Shown piece by piece: positions 1 through 10,200 of a stretch of DNA of 35,611 nucleotides. Both the position numbers and the translations under genes were made by a program. The notes under the pieces are model-generated. The model saw only the letters and a program-made list of their open reading frames with translations. It was not told where the DNA came from and ran no database searches. Numbering within the stretch: the stretch's first letter is position 1; each line of letters starts with the position of its first letter. Origin of the DNA: Bacteroidota bacterium (GTDB taxonomy: Bacteria; Bacteroidota; Bacteroidia; Chitinophagales; Chitinophagaceae); the NCBI GenBank assembly GCA_947461595.1, contig CANHLZ010000003.1:1-35611 (forward strand). Reading direction: 5' to 3'.

Positions 1-95
1 ATGGCTTCTCTTAAGGCTATTGATCGCATGAATCTAATTTTAATTTGAGATGCAAAAATAGAGTTTTATACAAGAAAAAAGTAATTCTACCCCAT

Positions 96-133
96 AAAAA
101 AATCCCCTCCCCCCAATCAGGGAGGAAGGGATT
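96..133 (-). terminator. Rho-independent terminator of the TonB-dependent receptor gene
   Basis: Minus-strand AATCCCTTCCTCCC-TGATTG-GGGGGAGGGGATT stem followed by a T7 run, just downstream of the stop at 157. Confidence 0.8.
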
Positions 134-156
134 AGGACTAACCCATCCTAAATATC

Positions 157-3078
157 TTAGAATATGTTATAAGCAAAGCTTACATAGTACAATCCACCAA
201 TTTTGGGACTACCAAAACCTGTGTAATAATACTTATTGAAAATATTGGTACCACCTGCTTTAATTAAAGATTTGATACTTGGCACTTTATAAGTTAACAC
301 AGCATCTATGGTGTTAAATGAAGCAATTTTACCTACAGCAAAAGTTCCTTCATAATTTACCTCATCTTGATAATGTAATGAAGCACTAAAGCCTAATCTA
401 TTCTTTAATAAAAAACCACTATTGTTTAAGCCAATATTTGCTCTCCATTTTGGCGTATTAAAATAAGATACAAATCCAACAGGTAAATCTCCAATCTTAT
501 CTGTATACAAACTACTTGTGAAGCTAAAATTACCAGGAAGCATATAATCGGCAGAAACACCCCAACCTGAAGTTGACACATTGGTTGATGCGTTGGTAGA
601 AATACTATAACCAACTCTTGTATCTGCACTTAGCAATCCATAAGGATTAAGTGCATTTCTTGACTGAAGTACTTGTATGCCACCAATAAAATTGGTATAA
701 GTACCTGAGTAAGCATAAAAGTCAATCAATAATCTTTTAGCAATTAAAGTTTTATAACCCACTTCAAAAGACTTCATCGATTCTGGCTTGAACTCTCCAA
801 ATACTTGTTGTTTCAATAAACCTACATCTGGTTTACCTGCTAAATAAGAAGCTCCAAATGCAGCTACACTAGATGGAGTATAAACAGGATTAGTACTAAA
901 ATTATAGAAATCTCTTAAACTTTGTAAGCCTCCCATTAAACGAGTACCACCACCCACTGTTAAGTTAATGTATTGGTTTTGTGTAGTAGGAAAGCGGTAT
1001 GCAGTTTGATAAGAAACACGTAAGTTATTGTCTTCCGCAACCTTAATTACTGCGGTAAATCTTGGTGTAAATTGTCCTTTAAAATTTTGATTCTTATCGT
1101 AACGTCCTGCAACTGACAATTTCAATACATCACCAAAGAATTTCTTTGTTAATTGAGAATAAGCCCCAGATTCATTGATGCCGATCTTACCAGCTGTATC
1201 AGCAAATAAAGTTCCTTGTGAATTTAAGGTATAAGTTCTAGCACTTCCACCTACTAATAAATCCATATTGTATTTATCCAAACCTAAAGACTCCGTTAAA
1301 CTTAATTGACCTTCAACAACAGATAAAGTTGATTTATCAATAAATTGACCACCACCTTGTGAAATTGCTTTAGAAGTTATTGCATTAAAAGCAGCACTTG
1401 AACCAATATGACCGGTAGGTCTTGACTTGTCCGCTAAGGCCCTTGCAGCAGCATGAGCTGCTTGACTAGATAATCCGGCATCTTTGTAGTTAACATAAGC
1501 AGCGGTATAAGTAGGATACCAAACGGTTTTACTAGCACTCCATGTTTCATTGAATAAACGAGTTGCAATAGTTGCATTGTAAGAATTACCCGCATCTTCA
1601 ATGGTTTTATAGGCTCTTATATACCAGTTTTTAGATTTCAATTCAAATTTAAATTGACTCATTTGTAAATTCTTCAATGAATAACGATCACTTCCTGTAT
1701 ATATGGTGTTTCCAGTACCAGTATAGGCACTAAAAGAAGCTTCTGTTTGATCAGTTACTTTGTAATGAATGGATCCAGAAATTTTATTATTTCTTGTAGT
1801 AGGATCTATCACATCAATTTCATTATATCCAGTTCTGCTCACGTCCACACCAGTAAACATTCCTTTTGCATTACCATATAAATAAGGTGCAGCAGCAGTT
1901 AAGGTAGCGTCTTTAGAAGTCAAAAAAGTAGTATAACTACCCACTGTTGGAAATAAACCAACAGCACCGTATAATTGATCATAAACAGTAGGCGCCAATG
2001 CCCCATATTTTGCAGTTAAACCTGTCATTACTTGACTTTTAACACCATCATAGACAGCGCTTAAAGGAGAAGTAGTTTCATCACCATATACGTTAATTCC
2101 ATCATAGTTAGGGTCAGCTCTATCGCCAGAAATTCTTTGTCCCAATGGGTTAGCAAGTGAAGCAGAACGATTGTAGTTCCCTGTATTTTGAGCCAACCAA
2201 TCTTGCGCTTCTGTAGATTGTGCTGAAATTTTATAAGCAAAACGATCATTTACTTTACTAGCCCATCTTACAGTATAATCACTATATCCAGATTTTGGTC
2301 GCTGATAACCATCAACATGGTTCATACCTTGTTTAATTTGAAAACTTAAACCTTGGTATTTAAAAGGACTTTTGCTGTTAATTAAAACAGTACCATTCAT
2401 TCCACCTGCGCCATATAATGCAGAGGAAGCACCTGGTAATAATTCAATATTATCAACGTCTAATTCAGTTAATCCGACAATGCTACCCACAGAGAAGTTT
2501 AATCCTGGGGCTTGGTTGTCCATTCCATCAATTAGTTGATTCATACGGGTGTTACCACTACCGTTAAATCCTCTTGTACTAATACTTTTAAAAGTTAAAC
2601 TAGCTGCTACTACGTCTACCCCTTTTAAATTTCCAAGGATATCATAATAGTTAGAAGCAGGTGCATTTTTAATGGTTGAATTACTAATTCTTTCAATGGT
2701 AACAGGCGATTCAAGAATTCTTTCCGCCACTCTTGAAGCAGATACTACTACTTCTGAACCTAATACAAAAGAAGGTTTAAGCGTTACATTTACTTTATTA
2801 GTAGCATCAACCGTCACTTCTTTAGATTCAAACCCTACTGATGAAAACACCAAAACATAGGGGGCATTTTGATTAATCGTTATTTTAAAATTTCCTTTAT
2901 CATCCGTATAAGTACCTTGATTTGAACCTTTTAAAGATACCGAAACGGCAGATACCGATTCAGCGGTGTTTGAATTTTTAACGGTACCAGAAACAGTACT
3001 TGCATTTTGTGCTTTTGCACTCATTACCAATAGGGTAGATAAGCATAGGACAGCAAAATGTCTTAAAAACTTTTTCAT
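157..3078 (-). CDS. TonB-dependent outer-membrane receptor with N-terminal carboxypeptidase-regulatory-like domain and plug
   Basis: Signal peptide (MKKFLRHFAVLCLSTLLVMSAKAQ), CarboxypepD_reg-like region (VSGTVKNSNTAESVSAVSVSLKGSNQGTYTDDKGNFKI), plug (ISTRGFNGSGNTRMNQLIDGMDNQAPG), C-terminal beta-strand ending in aromatic F. Start trimmed from 3111 to the MKKFLRH Met at 3078. Confidence 0.9.
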   Translation of the reverse strand: MKKFLRHFAVLCLSTLLVMSAKAQNASTVSGTVKNSNTAESVSAVSVSLKGSNQGTYTDDKGNFKITINQNAPYVLVFSSVGFESKEVTVDATNKVNVTLKPSFVLGSEVVVSASRVAERILESPVTIERISNSTIKNAPASNYYDILGNLKGVDVVAASLTFKSISTRGFNGSGNTRMNQLIDGMDNQAPGLNFSVGSIVGLTELDVDNIELLPGASSALYGAGGMNGTVLINSKSPFKYQGLSFQIKQGMNHVDGYQRPKSGYSDYTVRWASKVNDRFAYKISAQSTEAQDWLAQNTGNYNRSASLANPLGQRISGDRADPNYDGINVYGDETTSPLSAVYDGVKSQVMTGLTAKYGALAPTVYDQLYGAVGLFPTVGSYTTFLTSKDATLTAAAPYLYGNAKGMFTGVDVSRTGYNEIDVIDPTTRNNKISGSIHYKVTDQTEASFSAYTGTGNTIYTGSDRYSLKNLQMSQFKFELKSKNWYIRAYKTIEDAGNSYNATIATRLFNETWSASKTVWYPTYTAAYVNYKDAGLSSQAAHAAARALADKSRPTGHIGSSAAFNAITSKAISQGGGQFIDKSTLSVVEGQLSLTESLGLDKYNMDLLVGGSARTYTLNSQGTLFADTAGKIGINESGAYSQLTKKFFGDVLKLSVAGRYDKNQNFKGQFTPRFTAVIKVAEDNNLRVSYQTAYRFPTTQNQYINLTVGGGTRLMGGLQSLRDFYNFSTNPVYTPSSVAAFGASYLAGKPDVGLLKQQVFGEFKPESMKSFEVGYKTLIAKRLLIDFYAYSGTYTNFIGGIQVLQSRNALNPYGLLSADTRVGYSISTNASTNVSTSGWGVSADYMLPGNFSFTSSLYTDKIGDLPVGFVSYFNTPKWRANIGLNNSGFLLKNRLGFSASLHYQDEVNYEGTFAVGKIASFNTIDAVLTYKVPSIKSLIKAGGTNIFNKYYYTGFGSPKIGGLYYVSFAYNIF

Positions 3079-3104
3079 AGATTTTTGTTTTAAGTTGAAT
3101 TGTT

Positions 3105-3127
3105 GGTACAATTTAACATATTGTACC
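3105..3127. promoter_or_regulatory. Perfect inverted repeat GGTACAAT-N7-ATTGTACC in the TonB receptor/purC divergent intergenic region
   Basis: Sequence ggtacaatttaacatattgtacc; 8-bp arms, 7-nt spacer. Confidence 0.5.
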
Positions 3128-3177
3128 CATTTTAGAAAAAATTATCATTTGTATCTTTAAAAATATAATTTTACAGT

Positions 3178-4104
3178 ATGAATAATCGACCCTTCCCTCA
3201 TCAAATTAATGAGTACCATGGCAAAGTAAGAGATGTCTATTATATTGATAATCAAATACTTGTAATGATTGCGAGTGACCGAATCTCCGCATTTGACGTA
3301 ATTTTGCCCAGCCCCATCCCTTTTAAGGGACAGGTCTTAAATCAGATAGCTGCCTATATGTTGGACGCCACCAAGGACATTTGCCCTAATTGGCTACTAT
3401 CCACCCCTGCCCCCAATGTGGCTATTGGAAAAAAATGTACCCCCTTTAAAATTGAAATGGTAGTGCGAGGTAACTTAGTGGGCCATGCTTGGAGAACTTA
3501 CCAAGCTGGAGGACGTGGTTTGTGTGGAGTATCTCTGCCTGAGGGCTTAAATGAAAATGATTATTTCCCAACCCCCATTATCACCCCTTCCACCAAAGCA
3601 AGTGAGGGGCATGATGAAGATATTTCTAAAGAAGAAATCATTGCGCAAGGATTAGCGAGTGCAGCAGACTGGGCCATTTTAGAAAAATATGCTTTGGCCT
3701 TATTTCAAAGAGGAAAAGAAATTGCAGCCAAACGCGGATTGATATTGGTAGATACTAAATATGAATTTGGAAAAATAGAGGACACTATTTATTTAATGGA
3801 CGAAATTCACACACCCGATTCTTCCCGCTATTTTTATGCAGATGGATTTGAAGAAAGACAATCCAAAAAGGAAAAACAAAAACAATTGAGTAAGGAGTTT
3901 GTAAGAGAGTGGTTAATTGCCAATAATTTTATGGGCAAAGAGGGTCAAACGGTTCCAGCCATGTCGACGGATTGGATTGATACAATTTCCAAACGCTATA
4001 TTGAATTGTATGAACAAGTGATTGGTGAAAAATTTGTTCCACAAAAATTATCAGACGAAGAAACCTACGATATAGTTTGCGCTGCCTTAGAAAAACTTAG
4101 TTAG
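3178..4104 (+). CDS. purC: Phosphoribosylaminoimidazole-succinocarboxamide synthase
   Basis: [87 protein letters not shown] motifs of SAICAR synthase. Confidence 0.96.
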   Translation: MNNRPFPHQINEYHGKVRDVYYIDNQILVMIASDRISAFDVILPSPIPFKGQVLNQIAAYMLDATKDICPNWLLSTPAPNVAIGKKCTPFKIEMVVRGNLVGHAWRTYQAGGRGLCGVSLPEGLNENDYFPTPIITPSTKASEGHDEDISKEEIIAQGLASAADWAILEKYALALFQRGKEIAAKRGLILVDTKYEFGKIEDTIYLMDEIHTPDSSRYFYADGFEERQSKKEKQKQLSKEFVREWLIANNFMGKEGQTVPAMSTDWIDTISKRYIELYEQVIGEKFVPQKLSDEETYDIVCAALEKLS

Positions 4105-4115
4105 TTTAGTGTTTT

Positions 4116-4283
4116 GAAGTTTAAAATATTTCACTTCTGAACATTGAGACATAGCGTTAAGAAAAATAAAAAAAATAATTGTCAAAATTGCGCATGTCTG
4201 AGCGCAGCGAATTCACAATTTTAAATTCATTTGTATTTTTTAGCGTCATGGCGAGCTGAGAAGAATGGAATATTTTAAACTTC
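4116..4283. repeat. Long imperfect nested palindrome (candidate REP/MITE-like element) between convergent purC and the rhodanese gene
   Basis: Outer arms GAAGTTTAAAATATTTCACTTCT (4116-4138) and AGAAGAATGGAATATTTTAAACTTC (4259-4283) are near-perfect reverse complements; inner AAAATTG/CAATTTT and CGC-atgtctga-GCG pairings nest inside. Confidence 0.6.
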
Positions 4284-4296
4284 AATAAAAAGTAGA

Positions 4297-5337
4297 CTAA
4301 ATATCAATTCCCAATCTTGGTCTTAAGCGCTGTTTACTTTTATTGAAAATTTGTTGCCCTTTGTCAATGCCTTTTCTTAATTCAATTTGTTTTTCAAGCG
4401 GCAAGTGAACAATATAGGTGCAAGCCTGTGTGCAGCATCCTGCATAAGTTTCAGCGCAAGATGGACATTGAATAAATAATAAATGACAACCATCATTTTT
4501 ACAATTGGTATGCGTATCACATGGCGTGCCACATTGGTGACATTTAGCAATAATATCCTCCGTAATTTTTTCCCCTAGCCTGTCATCAAAAACAAAATTC
4601 TTCCCTTTGAATTTACTGGGCAAGCCTGCTTCTTTAATTTTGTTGGCATAATTAATTACCCCTCCTTCCAAATGAAATACATTTTTAAAACCTTCATGCA
4701 ACATGTAGGCGCTGGCTTTCTCACAACGAATGCCTCCAGTACAATACATGATAATATTTTTATCCTTATTATTTTTCATCATTTCAGCCGCCATGGGCAA
4801 CTGTTCTCTAAAAGTATCAGAAGGAATTTCTATAGCCTTGTCAAAATGCCCCACTTCATATTCATAATGATTGCGCATATCAATGACAATCGTATCTTCT
4901 TTTTCCAACAAAGCATTCATTTGCTCGGCATTCACATAGTTCCCTTTGTTTTCCATACTAAAACTTGGATCCTCTATTCCGTCTGCAACAATTTTTTCAC
5001 GTGTTTTAATTCTTAATACCCAAAAACTTTTACCATTATCATTGAATGCAATATTTAAACGCAACCCCTCTAATCCAACAATAGAATACAAATAGGATTT
5101 AAAATTTTCAAAAAAATGAGTAGGTACACTTACCTGCGCATTGATACCTTCTTTGGCCACATAAATACGACCAAAAACCTGCAAAGCATTGAATGCTTTA
5201 TAGAGTTCGTCTCTAAATACTAGGGGATTTTGAATAGTAAAATACTGATAAAAACTAATGGTAATACGAGAAAAAGTTTCCTCCTGCAGTTTTACTTTCA
5301 ACTCCAAATTGGAGATTCGATTGTGCAATACGCTCAT
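4297..5337 (-). CDS. trhO: Rhodanese-domain tRNA uridine hydroxylase (TrhO/YceA family)
   Basis: Rhodanese active-site loop [20 protein letters not shown]-terminal acylphosphatase-like [19 protein letters not shown]-terminal Cys-rich region [29 protein letters not shown]. Confidence 0.9.
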   Translation of the reverse strand: MSVLHNRISNLELKVKLQEETFSRITISFYQYFTIQNPLVFRDELYKAFNALQVFGRIYVAKEGINAQVSVPTHFFENFKSYLYSIVGLEGLRLNIAFNDNGKSFWVLRIKTREKIVADGIEDPSFSMENKGNYVNAEQMNALLEKEDTIVIDMRNHYEYEVGHFDKAIEIPSDTFREQLPMAAEMMKNNKDKNIIMYCTGGIRCEKASAYMLHEGFKNVFHLEGGVINYANKIKEAGLPSKFKGKNFVFDDRLGEKITEDIIAKCHQCGTPCDTHTNCKNDGCHLLFIQCPSCAETYAGCCTQACTYIVHLPLEKQIELRKGIDKGQQIFNKSKQRLRPRLGIDI

Positions 5338-5423
5338 AAATTAAATTTAGACATCTAGGATGTTCCTATTAATGGACCCAATTACAGGTTGGGCAAATTC
5401 AATACAAAGTTATGTCTTATTTT

Positions 5424-5771
5424 TTATTTCATTTTAATAAAGGAACCTGTTAAGGAAGCCAAGCCACCCAATAATGCCCCTACAAAACTTGTAAGTACAA
5501 TGAGGCTAACATAAGAACCTTTTAAAGGTAAAATGATTGCTACTTTGGTAGCTAAAATATGTTGGTTCCCTTGATCGATAACGATAGCCAACCCACCCCA
5601 TAAAAGCCCAATAGACAAGAACCCAATTATAAAAGAATGAAATGATTTTTGAGGAATCACTATGGCTACAAATAAATTAGTGACTACAAAACTCCACCAT
5701 GGTAAATTTCCATAAATACCCACTGCATAAGCAAGCAAGGCGCACAAAAGGATACTAATTATTGTTTTCAT
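5424..5771 (-). CDS. Small integral membrane protein, unknown function
   Basis: 115-aa ORF with about four hydrophobic segments; between trhO and penicillin acylase on the same strand. Confidence 0.7.
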   Translation of the reverse strand: MKTIISILLCALLAYAVGIYGNLPWWSFVVTNLFVAIVIPQKSFHSFIIGFLSIGLLWGGLAIVIDQGNQHILATKVAIILPLKGSYVSLIVLTSFVGALLGGLASLTGSFIKMK

Positions 5772-5799
5772 GAATATGTTTTCTTAGATTTTATTAAAA

Positions 5800-8289
5800 T
5801 TAGGTAGTCTTAAATTGAATATGCCACCTGTTTCTATTGCTTTGCACTAATTTCTCTTTAGGCAAAAACAACAATCGATAATACTTTCCTGCTGCCCAAT
5901 AATTGATGAAGTTATCATAGAATGGACTTCCTGGATTTCCACTTTGCCCTCCTGGATACAATCCATAGGCTTCTATTTCGTCTGTTAAATGAACAATCAT
6001 TCTCCAACTAGGTCCATGATTTTCAGTAGTGGCATTGATAATATTCATTCCGCCTCCAATGGGTAAATTCATTCTACTTAAAGCAGGAATTTTAGTTAAA
6101 TGCAAAACTCTAGTAGCTTTATACAAAGCCCATTCTAATTTATTTTCTTTTTCTAATGCTACTAATTTTTTGGTGGCGTTTTCTACTCCCAAGTTTACTT
6201 GATCTTTAAAATTTTCAAGCTTATCCTTGGTACGAATATCATCTGCTATAGACCAATTGGAATCTTTTAACATTTGATCTAGCAAAACATAGGCTTCTGG
6301 TTTAGTAAGCGGCAAATCAGACCCTGCTAATTCATCTCCCCAAACAGCTTCTGCTACACTATCCCAAATTATTTTAAAAACAGTAATTCCTTTTGACCCT
6401 TCCTCGTTCAATAAATTCCAGTTGGTCATTTCGGCTACCATCCTTTTTGCATCTTCACTGAGTTGATCTACTTGTAAATATTTCATCAAAGCAGGACGCG
6501 CCGTTGCAGCAAAAACATTGTAATTATTAGTTTGCAATGCTTGCATGTCTTGTGGCGTAATTTGTGACATGGTCGTCAAATGCTTATTTACACTAATACC
6601 ACGATACAATGGGAAAGAACTTGCAGTACCTAAATAATAAGGATAAGTAGAGTCTGTAACTTTTTGATTGGCGCTGCTTACAAATCCACGCATTGGATTT
6701 TTAATAGTAGGGTTTTCTTCATTAGGAATTATCCCTTGCCAATCATAACTACTGTCTTCACCCGGCATGATAAAATCTCCTTGATGTTCCCATCGAGCTA
6801 CAAAAGATCCTTGTTGCTTGATTGCAATATCTCCCGACTTGGTAGCCATTACAAAATTTTGTCCTGGACAAGTCCATAAAGAAATAGCATGAATATAATC
6901 ATCGTAATTTTTTGCACGATTTAATTGATAAAAGGTTTCTACCCCTTTTGATGCATTGTTTGCAGTCCATTTTACAGCTAAGTTGCGCCCTTTGGACTGT
7001 GCATTTTGATAATGTGCGTCATAGATAGCAGGGCCCCAATGTGTCATGGCAATTTCCTCCACCACATCGGCACTGTCTTTTACTTTAATTACTTCTTTTC
7101 TTTTGCTGACCGATTTCCAAGCACCATTAAACCAATATTCATTTTCAGCACTATCTTTAAATTTAACTTCATAATAATCTAAAACATCACGCCCTGCGTT
7201 GGTCACTCCCCATGCTAAACTATCATTGAATCCTATAATCACTGCAGGGGAACCAGGAAAACTAGCTCCATAGGTACTATGTGTAGGTGTTGTTATTTGA
7301 ACCTCATACCAAAGTGAAGGAAGATTTAATCCTAAATGAGGGTCACTTGCTAAAATAGGACGCCCCGATTTGGTTTTAGCTCCAGCCACCGCCCAATTAT
7401 TGCTACCATTATTCTTATTTGGTGCTTCAGGGCCCAGTTCCGTAATGGGTTGTATATTATGGAATGCCAAAGCGCTTTGATGCATCAAATAATTAGAATC
7501 TGCATTGGTAGGTTTAATAGGAATAATTGATGGCTTTTGATACACTGTTCCTATAGGAATGATTGGATCTAAAGAGTCTTGTTGATTGGTATATAATTTA
7601 CTAAATAAATCATAGCCTAAAAAATCACGTGTGTTGGTTAATTGCAAGTCAGCAGATGCAGCATGTCCTGTTAAATCATAAGACATGAACATTAAAAACA
7701 AATAGGTCTTTTTAGGGGTCCATAATTCTGGTGCATAATTCATCAATTTATATTCAAATGGCAAATCTTCTGGTGCCAATTGTTTCAGGTAAGCATTTAC
7801 TCCTGCAGTATATGCATCCACTGTTGCTTTCATGACTGGGTTAGTGGTATTAATATTGGCTTCTGTTTGTTCAGCCCCATACACCATGCCCAATCTTCTA
7901 AAAAAACGATCAATAGATAATTTATCTGCACCAGCAATTTCACTCAACCTACCCGATGCCACTCTTGTTTGAAAGTCCATTTGCCACAATCTAAATTTTG
8001 CATGCAAATAGCCTTGTACAAAATAAGCGTCTTCATCATGGTCTGCATAAATATGTGGCACCAAACGATCGTCCAAATAAACATCTACATTTCCCTTTAA
8101 TTCATTGGCCACTAAATTAGCATCAAAATTGGTATTTACTTTTTCTGCATTTTTCCAAAAGCCCTGTTGAGGAGATAAAAAATAGCCCAACTTGGGAGAT
8201 TTGGTTGACCCAATAGACAATTGAGTATTTAAAACAAAAACAACACCAATAGTTACCATTGCAGAGACTAAAAAAGGCAATAAACGCAT
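5800..8289 (-). CDS. Penicillin acylase family protein (Ntn hydrolase, peptidase S45)
   Basis: Autoprocessing junction NNGSNNWAVAGAKTKSGRPILASDPHLGLNLPSLWYEVQI with the nucleophilic Ser, plus VAVK/GRNLAVKW and PGGQSGNPGSPFYDN motifs. Confidence 0.93.
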   Translation of the reverse strand: MRLLPFLVSAMVTIGVVFVLNTQLSIGSTKSPKLGYFLSPQQGFWKNAEKVNTNFDANLVANELKGNVDVYLDDRLVPHIYADHDEDAYFVQGYLHAKFRLWQMDFQTRVASGRLSEIAGADKLSIDRFFRRLGMVYGAEQTEANINTTNPVMKATVDAYTAGVNAYLKQLAPEDLPFEYKLMNYAPELWTPKKTYLFLMFMSYDLTGHAASADLQLTNTRDFLGYDLFSKLYTNQQDSLDPIIPIGTVYQKPSIIPIKPTNADSNYLMHQSALAFHNIQPITELGPEAPNKNNGSNNWAVAGAKTKSGRPILASDPHLGLNLPSLWYEVQITTPTHSTYGASFPGSPAVIIGFNDSLAWGVTNAGRDVLDYYEVKFKDSAENEYWFNGAWKSVSKRKEVIKVKDSADVVEEIAMTHWGPAIYDAHYQNAQSKGRNLAVKWTANNASKGVETFYQLNRAKNYDDYIHAISLWTCPGQNFVMATKSGDIAIKQQGSFVARWEHQGDFIMPGEDSSYDWQGIIPNEENPTIKNPMRGFVSSANQKVTDSTYPYYLGTASSFPLYRGISVNKHLTTMSQITPQDMQALQTNNYNVFAATARPALMKYLQVDQLSEDAKRMVAEMTNWNLLNEEGSKGITVFKIIWDSVAEAVWGDELAGSDLPLTKPEAYVLLDQMLKDSNWSIADDIRTKDKLENFKDQVNLGVENATKKLVALEKENKLEWALYKATRVLHLTKIPALSRMNLPIGGGMNIINATTENHGPSWRMIVHLTDEIEAYGLYPGGQSGNPGSPFYDNFINYWAAGKYYRLLFLPKEKLVQSNRNRWHIQFKTT

Positions 8290-8319
8290 AATAAATATTT
8301 AGACGCCTAAATTAAGAAT

Positions 8320-9330
8320 TTATTTGCCAATTTGTTGCTTAAAAAACTGAAGTTGGTCATTTAATTCCAAATAAGGATACAAATCCAAAAGCTGCTCCGT
8401 TTTAGAGATGCAAGTTTGTAAAAATGCTTGGTGTTGGGTAGACCCTACAAAAAATGGTTTATGGTGCATGGCCAACTGCAATTCCGCCACCTGTTTCATA
8501 ATGTTTTGGGTTTCTTCATTCATGTAAGTTTCCACCAACTTCTCCCAAACATAATTAGAGGCTGCATAATTAGGATGAACCATATCTTCCGAATAGAAAC
8601 GGTAATCTCTTAAATCATCTATAACATATTCATAAGAAGGAAAATACTCGATATTTTTAGAGGCGTTTACCACATCATGTACCGCTTGAATTAAAACAGC
8701 TTTGCTGCGATTGTTTTCCACCAGACCTTCTCTTAAATGGCGCACAGGACTGATCGTAAATACAATATGTAATTGAGGATTAAATACTAATAATTGTTTT
8801 ACTAAATTTTTCAATAATTCAATAAGTTCAAAAGGCTGCATCAATCTCTTATCAAACCAAAGGGCCGGAGCTTTATGATTGTTGGCTACTACTTGACCTA
8901 TGGTGAAAGGGGATTGTTTGTTTAATTGATATACCCATGCAGATCCTAGTGTAATAACTATATGATCTGCATTTTTTAAAAATTGATGTCCTTGAGTGAT
9001 AGAACTATTTATTTTTTCTAAGGATTCATTTATGGTAATTCCTGAAAAACGACTATGGTGGTGCCAACTATTCCAAACATCGTTAAGTGAAAATAAGTCA
9101 GCTTCATGATAAACTTTGTTATCAATACAATCTATTAAGGAATGGGCTACACTAATTGGATTGAATAAAATCCCATGTGGATTTTCTAAAACATTAAATA
9201 AATGAGTATTTAATTTAGATCCAATATTCTCCGAAAAACAAGAGCCAATAAGCAAAGTCTTATCTCGATACCCCATTGGAGTTGCAGATTTTTTGGCTGC
9301 CAGTGTTAATTTAAATTTTAGTTGGCTCAT
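8320..9330 (-). CDS. GSCFA domain-containing protein
   Basis: DKTLLIGSCFSENIGSKL (GSCFA signature), VITLGSAWVY, FTISPVRHLREG, DMVHPNYAASNYVWEKLVETY. Confidence 0.9.
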   Translation of the reverse strand: MSQLKFKLTLAAKKSATPMGYRDKTLLIGSCFSENIGSKLNTHLFNVLENPHGILFNPISVAHSLIDCIDNKVYHEADLFSLNDVWNSWHHHSRFSGITINESLEKINSSITQGHQFLKNADHIVITLGSAWVYQLNKQSPFTIGQVVANNHKAPALWFDKRLMQPFELIELLKNLVKQLLVFNPQLHIVFTISPVRHLREGLVENNRSKAVLIQAVHDVVNASKNIEYFPSYEYVIDDLRDYRFYSEDMVHPNYAASNYVWEKLVETYMNEETQNIMKQVAELQLAMHHKPFFVGSTQHQAFLQTCISKTEQLLDLYPYLELNDQLQFFKQQIGK

Positions 9331-9344
9331 AAAAAGACCTTAGT

Positions 9345-10175
9345 TTATTTACTTGCCGGGAACATTCTTTGTTTCATGGCTTCATATAATATGATACCTG
9401 CCGCCACCGACACATTAAAAGAATCAAAATTAGAGGCCATGGGTATTTTGAAAAAATAATCTGCTGCTTTAGCTAAATAAGGCTGTACACCTCTTCCTTC
9501 ATCCCCCATAATAACACAAGCTGGCAAACAAAGGTCTAATTCATGAATGTTTTTTTCGGCGCGCATTTCACTGGTAAAAACTTGTATGCCGTTTAAGTGT
9601 AATAAATCTACTGCTTTTAAAAGACTCCCTACTCTTACAATATGAATATGTTCTAATGCCCCTGCACTACTTTTAAAAGCTTCTTCATTAAGCGCCCCCA
9701 CTCCTTTGTCAGGAATAATTAAGGCTTGTGCGCCACAACAATGAATGCTTCGTCCAATAGCCCCAATATTTCTTACATCTGTAACGCCATCCAACATTAA
9801 AAATAAAGGGGTTTCTCCTTTGGCTACGACAAAGTCAATTACCTCCTGCAATTCTAAATATTTTACTTTAGAAATAAAAGCCAACACCCCTTGATGATTT
9901 GCTTTACTTAATCCGTTTAGTTTTTCAATGGGCACCAATTGAACTGGAATGCTTTTTTCACGTGCCGCTTGTTTAATTTCACTTAAGCCCTCTCCTTGTG
10001 CATTTTTTTGGATTAATATTTTTTCAATATTTGTGTCAGATTCAAAAGCTTCCAATAATGGTTGACGACCAATTATAAATTTGCGATCGGTAGCAACAGA
10101 GCGCTCCGAATTAAATCTAGGTCTAGGTTTGTAAGGCCTGTCCGATTTTGATTGTCTTTCCTCCATAGATTTCAA
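9345..10175 (-). CDS. rlmB: TrmH/SpoU family 23S rRNA (guanosine-2'-O)-methyltransferase, RlmB-like
   Basis: FIIGRQPLLEAFES, LMLDGVTDVRNIGAIGRSIHCCGA, SSAGALEHIHIVRV, VIMGDEGRGV, FNVSVAAGIILYEAMKQR SPOUT motifs. Confidence 0.88.
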   Translation of the reverse strand: MKSMEERQSKSDRPYKPRPRFNSERSVATDRKFIIGRQPLLEAFESDTNIEKILIQKNAQGEGLSEIKQAAREKSIPVQLVPIEKLNGLSKANHQGVLAFISKVKYLELQEVIDFVVAKGETPLFLMLDGVTDVRNIGAIGRSIHCCGAQALIIPDKGVGALNEEAFKSSAGALEHIHIVRVGSLLKAVDLLHLNGIQVFTSEMRAEKNIHELDLCLPACVIMGDEGRGVQPYLAKAADYFFKIPMASNFDSFNVSVAAGIILYEAMKQRMFPASK

Positions 10176-10200
10176 AGTTAGTCGATTTAGCTTACTCCTT

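Noticed and set aside
1-48. Short frame ATG GCT TCT ... ATT TGA (MASLKAIDRMNLILI*) at the window start
   Set aside because: Only 15 codons; could be the tail of an upstream gene or chance. No support from sequence alone.
4672-5016. 114-aa plus ORF opposite trhO
   Set aside because: Lies within the conserved rhodanese CDS on the other strand; Phe/His/Ile-rich composition typical of antisense translation.
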